Assembly: GCA_032207245.1 (NCBI GenBank)
Contig: CM063502.1
Span: 73,728,869-73,792,868, forward strand
Direction of reading: 5' to 3'
Origin: Pardosa pseudoannulata
Lineage: Eukaryota; Arthropoda; Arachnida; Araneae; Lycosidae
Length of the DNA stretch: 64,000 nt
The translations under genes were made by a program, and so were the position numbers. Positions 56,506 through 64,000 of this stretch are shown in pieces; position 1 is the stretch's first letter; every line of letters begins with the position of its first letter. The notes below the pieces were generated by a model. The model was not told the origin of the DNA and searched no databases. It saw only the letters and a program-made list of their open reading frames with translations.

Positions 56506-56770
56506 TTCATCAGAATTCAAAGGTTGATATGGGTTGGACATATCAGATTAAATGAATACAGATCTACCAAAAAAGTTTTCATGGTTAATAATCCAATAGG
56601 CAACCGGAAAAGAGGACGACCAAAATTCAGATAGTTAAACTCCTCTGAGAACGATTTAAAGACTTTAAAAATTATTAATTGGAAATCCAGGCTCAAAGAT
56701 AGGGCTGACTGGTATCGAATTTTGGAGAAGGTTACGGCCCATCCAGGGTTGTCATGCCACTGATGAAGAA
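56506..56770 (+). pseudogene. LINE ORF2 C-terminal fragment, copy 1
   Basis: It reads RLIWVGHIRLNEYRSTKKVF, then GNRKRGRPKFR, a stop, and ENDLKTLKIINWKSRLKDRA, DWYRILEKVTAHPGL. This is the well-known end of RTE-like non-LTR ORF2 proteins (RxWxGH, RGRP, W-x2-DR-x-W, HPGL) common in arthropods. One stop and no upstream RT. The tail is GAAGAAGAAGGAGGAAGA. Confidence 0.75.
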
Positions 56771-57215
56771 GAAGGAGGAAGACTCTGATAACGCATACTA
56801 CAGTGTGGTTTCCAAGATTTATTTTCGCATGTTAGACCTTTAGTAGAGGATAAATTTTTCGAGCTGTCTATAGCAGTGGTGCAGCCTACGTTTTTGCCAG
56901 CCGGGACAGAAGCTAAATTAGCAGGCCTGCATTTATACAAAATATTATTATTACAACAGTAGCGGCCCTAGGACCAACAATCCATACCCCTTGTCTTGGA
57001 TGGGAAATTTCAAGGGAGGGATAGATGCCCAATTTGTTATTAATACTCTCTTGTTTGGAATTTTTTTTTTATGAAAATATCTTAGAAATATAATTCTTTA
57101 TATATTGGAAGCCTGACACGTAATTATCTCATATTATTCTTTATTAATTTAATTGAAATGCCAACCAGTACATATACTCTATATTTTACAATAAATGAAA
57201 TGGCTTGAATTAATT
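56771..57215. other. No gene seen
   Basis: The minus-strand 62-codon frame at 56752-56940 is partly a shadow of the LINE fragment. Remaining sequence is unassigned. Confidence 0.4.
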
Positions 57216-57383
57216 TGCTCTGGGACGCCATAGTCTACTGTTTTGCTAGCGAGCTCTAATGAGACCGGGTTCTACTGCTTAAAGCCGATTCCGAACGTCG
57301 ACGAACATGCATGCCAGCAGCTTGATTCGAACCCGCGAAATCCGGTATCGAAGAGCAGCACTCTACCATTCGGCCATCGTTCA
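57216..57383 (-). mobile_element. SINE-A copy, nearly full length
   Basis: It contains CTCTGGGACGCCATAGTC, GCTCTAATGAGACCGGG, CTTAAAGCCGATTCCGAACG, the minus-strand B box GGGTTCGAATCAAG, and CCATTCGGCCATCGTTC. It is one of the most complete copies. Confidence 0.9.
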
Positions 57384-57919
57384 GCTAATAAATGGAAGAA
57401 TTGCCTTGGAATATAGATTTGATTTAATGAATACCAAAAGGACAAAAATATAAAATAAAATGCCATAAGTCGATGATCAAGAGATAATATTGTCTACTTA
57501 TTAAATTAAAAATATTAAGTGTAATCAATTTATACTATTATTTTAGATTAAGACATATAATTATTTATTATTGATAATAGCAATGAAAATAGTGATTATT
57601 ATATTATTAGTACTAACCATTTTTTTTTAATATTCTTTTGGTAATCACATTTACTTAAAAAAAATTAAATTCAGAAAATATTCTCCACATATAATTTGGA
57701 CCCATCCCGTAATTATTTCCTGTGTATGGCTCTACAGGCATTTCATTTAGTTGCAACGAGTTTTTATTTGAAAGCGACTTCTTTCGAGGGGGGAATCCAT
57801 TTTCGAGGAATACATCAGAGCTTATCATCTGGTTTGAGACTTATTCAAAATTTGACAGAATTTGAGATTCGTTTAATGACAATAAAAATTAGAGAATCAT
57901 TTAATATACCTCGACCAAG
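57384..57919. other. AT-rich, then possible upstream part of a LINE
   Basis: 57384-57680 is AT-rich and featureless. 57696-57919 is open in one frame (LKATSFEGGIHFRGIHQSL) and joins the LINE end at 57920, but it is not recognised. Confidence 0.35.
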
Positions 57920-58138
57920 ATATACGAGCCACCAAGAGGATCTTCGAAGCCAAACCATCGGGAGTTCCCAGGATCCGATGGAATGACTGCCTTGAAACAG
58001 ACTTTAAAGTTCTTAAAGTGAAAACCTGGAGGAATCTATCCTTGAAAAGGGCAACCTGGAACACGATTCTCGGAGGGTTATGGCCCCATCCTGGGCTGGC
58101 GAAAAATGTATGATGACGAAGAAGATGATGATGATGAA
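57920..58138 (+). pseudogene. LINE ORF2 C-terminal fragment, copy 2, with (GATGAT)n tail
   Basis: In one frame it reads RPSGVPRIRWNDCLETDFKV, then LKVKTWRNLSLKRATWNTIL and WPHPGL, the same conserved end as at 56506 but diverged. It is followed by a stop and GAAGATGATGATGATGA, a microsatellite 3' tail usual for RTE-like elements. Confidence 0.7.
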
Positions 58139-58183
58139 AACATTTTCGGCAAAAGATAAGTATTCCCTTGCATAATACCGATC

Positions 58184-58360
58184 GATAGCCGAATAGTTAG
58201 TAAGCTGATCTTTGGTACCAGAGTTCATGGGCTCGAATCCCACAGTGGCATGGATGTTCGAAGCCGTTCGGAATCGTCTTTAAGCAATAGACCCCGGTCT
58301 CATTAGTTCATGTATTGCAAAAAATGTTGACCGTAGAGCTCCAAACGAACCTAAACAGAG
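58184..58360 (+). mobile_element. SINE-A copy, nearly full length
   Basis: The head is GATAGCCGAATAGTTAGTAA with B box GGCTCGAATCCC. The body has GAAGCCGTTCGGAATCG and CCCCGGTCTCATTAG, ending GCTCCAAACGAACC. Confidence 0.9.
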
Positions 58361-59150
58361 GTAGATATAAAGGTGGCACCGATTTCTGGGGGGGGGGTCA
58401 TAAAACGCCAACTTTAAACGTTTTAATAATATTCCATCAACAGTAAAACCCGATAGTATTGTTTACTTTCATTAATAACCAAATTCCATATACAATCTCA
58501 AACAATTATCGAATACTACAAACGGATACACTGGCAAGGATATTAGCTGAATAGCTTTGAAATAGCTAGAGGTAGCAGAGGTAAGTAGGGTTGAAACAGC
58601 TTTTAAACTTTTAAAATGGTGAAGACAAGCCACCAATTAATAGTATGTTCCAAAAAAGAAGGAAACGAAAGCCCCTTTTCCAAATTCGAAAATTATTTTG
58701 AAAATTTTTTAACAATTTCAGTTTTAAACACATGAGTGGAAATCTTAGTTTCTGGCATCAAAAGAGTAAAACATTACCTTAGAAGATCATATTGTGTCAG
58801 ATGAAATATTAATTAATAGCTATTGTATATTAACAAAGCAATTTACTTAAAAGTATTGATTGTGAAAAGAGCATTAATAAGTTTTAAAAACTAAAAGCTA
58901 GAAAAAAAAATTTATATCAATATTTTTATATTTTGATTTCATTTATATTATATTAAAATAGTTGTCGGAATAAAATATAAATAATACAAAGTATGCTTTA
59001 TTTTAAAATGTGGTTAAAATGTATTTTTTCCCTTTGATTCCCTTTTTTTAAGGTGCCTAATATTTCTTTTCTGTTCCTTTTCAGAGCTTCGGGCAGTCTT
59101 AAACCACTTCTACTCCTAACAGCTTACTCCTCCTAGGTGAATTTACAATG
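58361..59150. other. No gene; G run at 58388-58398
   Basis: AT-rich sequence with GGGGGGGGGTCATAAAACGCC near 58390, faintly like the borders of the C/G-run repeats. Confidence 0.4.
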
Positions 59151-60320
59151 ATAACCGAAGTTTCATTGTTAAAATTAATTTCGCGATTTATGAAAATGTA
59201 CAGTGATCGTTATCCATTCCAATGATTTTAATATTATTAAAATTTATTTACATAATTCTTATCCCCTAAAATGCATTTATTTTTACCTAATCCAGCTCTA
59301 TCCACTACATTCCTATGCAAAGAGCTAACGACCGCATCTGTGTAACACCTGTTTTAAAAAACAGAGTGAAAAAATCAGTGAAGGAAAAGAAAATCAGAGT
59401 GACTTTATTCAACTTAATTTCACAGTTGGGGAAAATATATACTGATCAACAACTTCATTCATTCCAATGTTTTTTATATTTATTGAAATTTGTAGGCTAA
59501 ATTATTGTCATCTAAATTTCTTTTATTTTTACCTAATCTACTATTTTTGCCCTTTTCATTTTCCTTTTCCATCCTATTTAATCTTAATTGTTGTAACATT
59601 TATAAAATCATTTATGTCTTTAGTTGCTTTTCCTCTTTGAATTTACTAAACAATCTTAAATCGAAATTTAATGCACTAAATAATTTGCTTTCAAAAGCAA
59701 CAGTATGGGATAAATAAACATATTGCTATTGCAGCTGAGAAACTTAATATAAATAATAATAATGGCATCAAGGTCAAATAATAATAATAGCAATTAAAGC
59801 TCACATAATAATAATAGAAAATCTACATTAAATTTTTATTTTATGATCAAGCTTTAAAACTTTAATCTAATACTGCTGTGAAATCAAGCGAGACATTAAA
59901 ATCCTAACAATAAAATCTTAAAATCTGAGCAGAATGTGTAAATTCAATGCATAAGAAATCTAAGCATTTAAATATTACATTAATAATGAATTTTAAAATA
60001 AAGTCGTGTAAGTAACAACTGTAATACAAAAAGTATCAATTATTAATCCAAAACAAACAAATCGTGTAGCGAGATCTCTAAAAACGTCGGACTGATTCAA
60101 AAGGAATAGCTCGTGCTGAACGACAAAACTGCCTGATAAAAGATATCAGCCATTCAAGGACGACAAAATTGTCTCTGAATTGGTTGGTGGGAAAGCGGGT
60201 AAAACTCTGTGCGTTTTATGTGTGCCGATGCTGGACAAAGACAACCGTTTACAATTTATCACTATCACGTTGGTAAGAGGGAAAGTGCTCTTCCGGGAAA
60301 AAGAAAACTTCGTAAAAGAA
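59150..60320. mobile_element. TA-target DNA transposon, copy B (uninterrupted)
   Basis: 59510-59706 matches 25864-26049 (CTTTCAAAAGCAACAGTAT) and 59701-60300 matches 32056-32536 without a break, so this copy lacks the 6-kb insert. An internal ~240-bp diverged tandem pair (59157-59290 and 59397-59530) shares TTTATTTTTACCTAATC. The exact left border is not resolved. No transposase is seen. Confidence 0.7.
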
Positions 60321-60445
60321 AGGGGGCGGGGTGGATGTAACTGGGTAGCCTAAATTTATAGCTCTGTCCACTTCATTCCCATACTATGAGCTAACGGCCT
60401 CATCTGTGTAACATCTGTTTAAAAATCAGGTTACGGACAGTTCTG
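59296..60445 (+). repeat. Direct repeat pair around TA-target transposon copy B
   Basis: AGCTCTATCCACTACATTCC to TGTGTAACACCTGTTTT at 59296-59356 recurs with changes at 60360-60420 (AGCTCTGTCCACTTCATTCC, TGTGTAACATCTGTTT). The two lie about 1,065 bp apart in the same orientation. Confidence 0.75.
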
Positions 60446-61206
60446 TAACGGTCCGTAACCAGAACGTAAGTTTGATAAGAACTAGTAATTTTTTCTTTTT
60501 TACTTTGTTCCGCTCCCTGTTCTCAAAATGTGAAGCCTCATAGTGAAGGCATCCTATGAGCATTTCTTTCTCACTATATAAATAGTCTCGGAAGAAAAAT
60601 TCCTTTTTTAAAAATTAGCTGTTTGTAGAAGGATAAAGAAGGGGATTAAATTTTGTTGATGCGTTCTCAAAAACATTTGAGTAACCAGGTGAGGGTACAG
60701 TTTTCTGCTTTACAGTTACTATTTTATTTTATACGTGTTTTAATTATATTTTCTGTGTAAAAAATAGATTAAAAACGTAAAGAAGCGTTTAATGTTATAA
60801 GAAAAATTCTGAAATTGTTAATACGAAATTTTCAAAGAACGGCATTCCATGCAAAATAAATGTGTATTTTTTCTAGTTAAAAGAGTGACATCAAAAAGTT
60901 GAAATTACAAAATTATCTTCAGTTTCACATCTACTAAAAAATAATATACAATGTGAAGCAAAAAAACAAGCATTTGTGAAGGGTATTTTTAAACGGAAAA
61001 AAAATTACTTGAATAATAGTGCTATGAAACACATATACTAAATTTTCTTCATGATTTCTAATTGAAATAAATTTTTATTTTCGAATAATTTACTCTCAGT
61101 TGTCTATTTGTCTTATCTTTCAGATGGAATGGATGTATATATTTTTATGCTCACACTCGTTTAGGTAGTTAATGTGCCCTTGTAACACGGTATACACATT
61201 ACCGTG
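60446..61206. other. AT-rich stretch, no gene seen
   Basis: No coding or repeat-border signal was found. Confidence 0.45.
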
Positions 61207-61215
61207 ATATATAAT

Positions 61216-61248
<33 letters not shown>

Positions 61249-61518
61249 AGGAAAATTTTTCCAGGGTTTTCAAAACTTAAATCAAGGGCTACAAATTCCC
61301 TCGTCATTTTGCAATCCCCCCTAACCTAAATTGACCATTTTTACGCTTGTGCCTTACAGTAAAATTTAGGAAATTTCCGAATAAAAAGGAGAGTTTTCGG
61401 ATGTAGTACCCTCAGATGTTGACCGTGATTACATATTAACAGTTATGAATTTATCTTAATAGTATTAGCTAAAACGGTGTCATTTGGCCATAGTAATAAT
61501 CGAGAAGTCCGTCTTATT

Positions 61519-61602
<84 letters not shown>

Positions 61603-62012
61603 GTAAGGCAAATTCTCAAGGGTTTTCAACTTAAATCAAGGGCTACAAATTTCCGTGTCATTTTGCATTCCCCTTTTTAACTCCTGATCTAAATTGACCA
61701 CTGAGGCTACAGTTTACGCCCTCAGAGAAGGGGCCTGACCAATTATATTCCTACATGGCCCTATCGGATAATTTAGGAAATTTCCGAATAAAAGGAGATA
61801 CACGCTGTCGGATGTAGGTATTTTCCCTCAGATGTTGACCCAGGTGCTAAGGGTCTTGTACATATAACTCATGCTAGCTGACTCTTCAGTTTTTCCTGTC
61901 CCTATGATGAAGTGGGATCCCATCCTCCAACGTTATTCTTAATAAAGGTTATTAGCTAAAACGGTTGTCATTTTATGGCCATGACTGCAACCACCCATCG
62001 AGAAGTCCGTCT

Positions 62013-62104
<92 letters not shown>

Positions 62105-62534
62105 AAAATTCTCAGGGGTTTTCAAAGCTTAAATCAAGGGCTGAAAATTCCCTAGTCATTTTGCACTCAACTTTTTAACCCTTAACCTAAATTGACCACT
62201 AGGCTACAGTTTACGCCCTCAGAGAAGGGTTCTGACCAATTATAACTCAACATGGCCCTATCGGACAATTTAGGAAATTTCCAAACAAAAAAGAGATGCA
62301 CGCTGTATATAGATTTTTCTTGTCAGATTTTTCTAGAGATTTTCCCACAGATGTTGACCCAGGTGCTAAGGGTCTTGTGCATATGACTTCATGCTAGCTG
62401 ACCCTTCAGTTTGTCCTGTCTCTATGGTGAAGTGGGAACCCGTCCTCCAACGTTATCTTAATAAATGTCGTTAGCTAAAACGGTGTCATTTTATGGCTTT
62501 GACTGCAACCACCCATCGAGAAGTCTGTCTTATT

Positions 62535-62626
<92 letters not shown>

Positions 62627-62640
62627 AACTTCCAGTTTCC
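61207..62640 (+). repeat. Three-unit tandem repeat, each unit with a (CA)n(TA)n tract
   Basis: Each unit runs AAGGAAAATT(C/T)T(C/T), GGGTTTTCAA, TTAAATCAAGGGCT, CATTTTGCA, GGAAATTTCC, CAGATGTTGACC, AGCTAAAACGG, ATCGAGAAGTC(C/T)GTCTTATTA, then (CA)n and (TA)n. Units start near 61250, 61600 and 62100. The second and third share an extra block (GAGAAGGG to GGTGCTAAGGGTCTTGT) missing from the first. H/T and I/Y frames here are microsatellite artefacts. Confidence 0.92.
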
Positions 62641-63604
62641 TGGTGTTAGCCACATATGTGGGTTTCTATATAGTATTATCATAAAACAAGGCACAGAAGT
62701 TTATTATGTTTATGTATCCTCAATATAACTACCACAGCTCTAGACATGCCACTGTACTGTCTTAAGTGCCGCCGTGGTGGCAATGCCCTACTATTACCAC
62801 ATTTCCTGTTTGCTTAGAATAAAACCTTTAGCCTCGAAGAGAAGACAGTGAATGACCTCGCTCCTTTTCCAACTGAATGGAATACTGGTACACGTGTTTG
62901 GAACAAGAACAGCTTTCAGAATTAGCGAAATGTTTCCATGTTTAAAGAAAAGAACAGAGAGTGTTAGTTAAACACAAGCTAAAGTCGGCCACGATTACTC
63001 ACAGATTCGAAAGGCTGAAAAGAAAAAGTAACAGACTTTTTTTCTAAATTTTCTCTTTACAAAACAAGAAACACTTTATTTACCATACCTCAAAATAAGA
63101 AAACCTCCCTGCAGTCCCTATAGTTTTATCTATACTCTGTATTGAAAAAGTTTTAATTATAATAAGGTTTCTCAAAGTGTGTTTCACGGACCTCTAGAAT
63201 TCTACAACTACCCTCCTGGCTTCTAACCTGATGACTTTCATGGAATTCCCCAGGAAATTTTTAAACACCGTGGGATTTGTAAGAAAATCCGTAAATTCCT
63301 TCTCTAATTTTTTCCCAAATCTATTACATAGGATAGTAGCTATTACGCCAGATACGTAACAAAAGGGAACTGAAAACCGATGCGACATTGGCTCATTCAA
63401 ACCACAAGCGACAATTATCTACAGACGCTGTTGTAGAATCATTCTCAGCATTAAATTTTCTGCTTTTTCAAAATGGTTTAGACGCTTGAAATCCTCCTGA
63501 TTGCAAATTATGTACTGTTACTCCTTTCTTAAAAGCAAGATATGTAAAAGTAAACAAAATCCATCGCCAGATTAAAGAACTGTCTGAAAAAACCGCTATG
63601 TGCA
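62641..63604. other. No gene seen
   Basis: The minus-strand frame at 63194-63400 (68 codons, with EFTDFLTNPTVFKNF) lies in a repeat-like patch that I could not assign. Confidence 0.4.
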
Positions 63605-63795
63605 ATGGTTTGGTTAGGTTTGTTTGGAGAGCTACGGTTTATTATTTTAAACACGACGGCTAATGAGACGGGGACCTTTTGCTTAAAGTTCATTCCGAAC
63701 GTCTACGAACATCCATGCAGCAGTGGGATTCGAACCCACAATCGAAAGATTAGAGACGAAAGAATGATGAATGAATGCTTCGCATTCAGTCATCA
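63605..63795 (-). mobile_element. SINE-A copy, head diverged
   Basis: It contains GGTTTGTTTGGAGAGCTACG, GACGGCTAATGAGACGGGG, CATTCCGAACGTCTACGAAC, and the minus-strand B box GGGTTCGAATCCCAC. The outer tRNA-like part has changed to GATTAGAGACGAAAGAATGA. Confidence 0.85.
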
Positions 63796-64000
63796 TTTGG
63801 CGCTATATGCGGTGGAATGGAATGAAAATTGGGTAGATTATTGAAAGGTGGTAATGCAAATGTACACGATGAGATACAAAGTAGATAGTCGCCAATTATA
63901 CTGAATGACCTGGTGCCGAATATTGATGAAAGAATTTAGGGGAACAAAGGGTATATACATAAGTATATACATGTATTTAAATCGTTGTTTCTGATGTCAC

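Noticed and set aside
61500..62620. Possible CRISPR-like array because of regular repeats
   Set aside because: Units are long, contain microsatellites and have no short-repeat/unique-spacer structure. The genome is also clearly eukaryotic.

Overview
This window looks like repeat-dominated DNA from an AT-rich animal nuclear genome, most likely an arthropod or another invertebrate. The evidence is the density of arthropod-style transposable elements (BEL/Pao, Gypsy, mariner, piggyBac, hAT, MULE, RTE-like LINE fragments), a tRNA-derived SINE family present about 13 times, and many long (TA)n, (CA)n and (GA)n tracts. I see no rRNA, no convincing functional tRNA, no CRISPR array and no bacterial operon. 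The species cannot be named from sequence alone. Almost every recognisable protein segment belongs to a mobile element.

Layout. 1-2.1 kb: a 270-bp retroposed insert with an 18-bp target duplication, then AT-rich DNA. 2.1-10.4 kb: repeats bordered by long C or G runs, in opposite orientations, next to zinc-finger fragments, followed by a decayed zinc-finger MULE transposase. 11.7-12.2 kb: a piggyBac-type MITE (sister copy at 50.6 kb). 12.3-12.6 kb: a LINE reverse-transcriptase relic. 13.1-14.0 kb: a self-complementary microsatellite cluster. 15.0-19.1 kb: an inverted repeat and a minus-strand BEL/Pao element that has lost its integrase core. 19.5-24.1 kb: a Gypsy element interrupted by a mariner and by a tiny retroposed fragment. 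25.2-32.6 kb: a three-level nest, SINE, then a TA-target DNA transposon, then a 6,006-bp element. 34.2-37.7 kb: SINEs, a GC-rich 720-bp insert, and a hAT with exact 8-bp target duplications. 39.6-42.5 kb: a tandem duplication and a second hAT with a nearly intact transposase C-terminal half. 46.9-55.1 kb: MITEs, a split SINE-like repeat and a third hAT. 56.5-64.0 kb: LINE 3' ends, SINEs, the sister copy of the TA-target transposon, and a three-unit tandem repeat with a (CA)n(TA)n tract in each unit.

The standout is the element at 26050-32055. It has ~80-bp terminal inverted repeats that begin AG and end CT, a near-perfect 6-bp target duplication, and an intact, intronless AlkB-type (ALKBH2/3-like) dioxygenase gene. 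That gene overlaps a second minus-strand ORF ending in a Cys/His cluster. Its host repeat has an uninterrupted relative at about 59706, which shows the empty site. The termini and target duplication resemble Polinton/Maverick elements, but no DNA polymerase, integrase or capsid gene is visible. It may be a non-autonomous or virus-related element that carries a DNA/RNA-repair enzyme as cargo.
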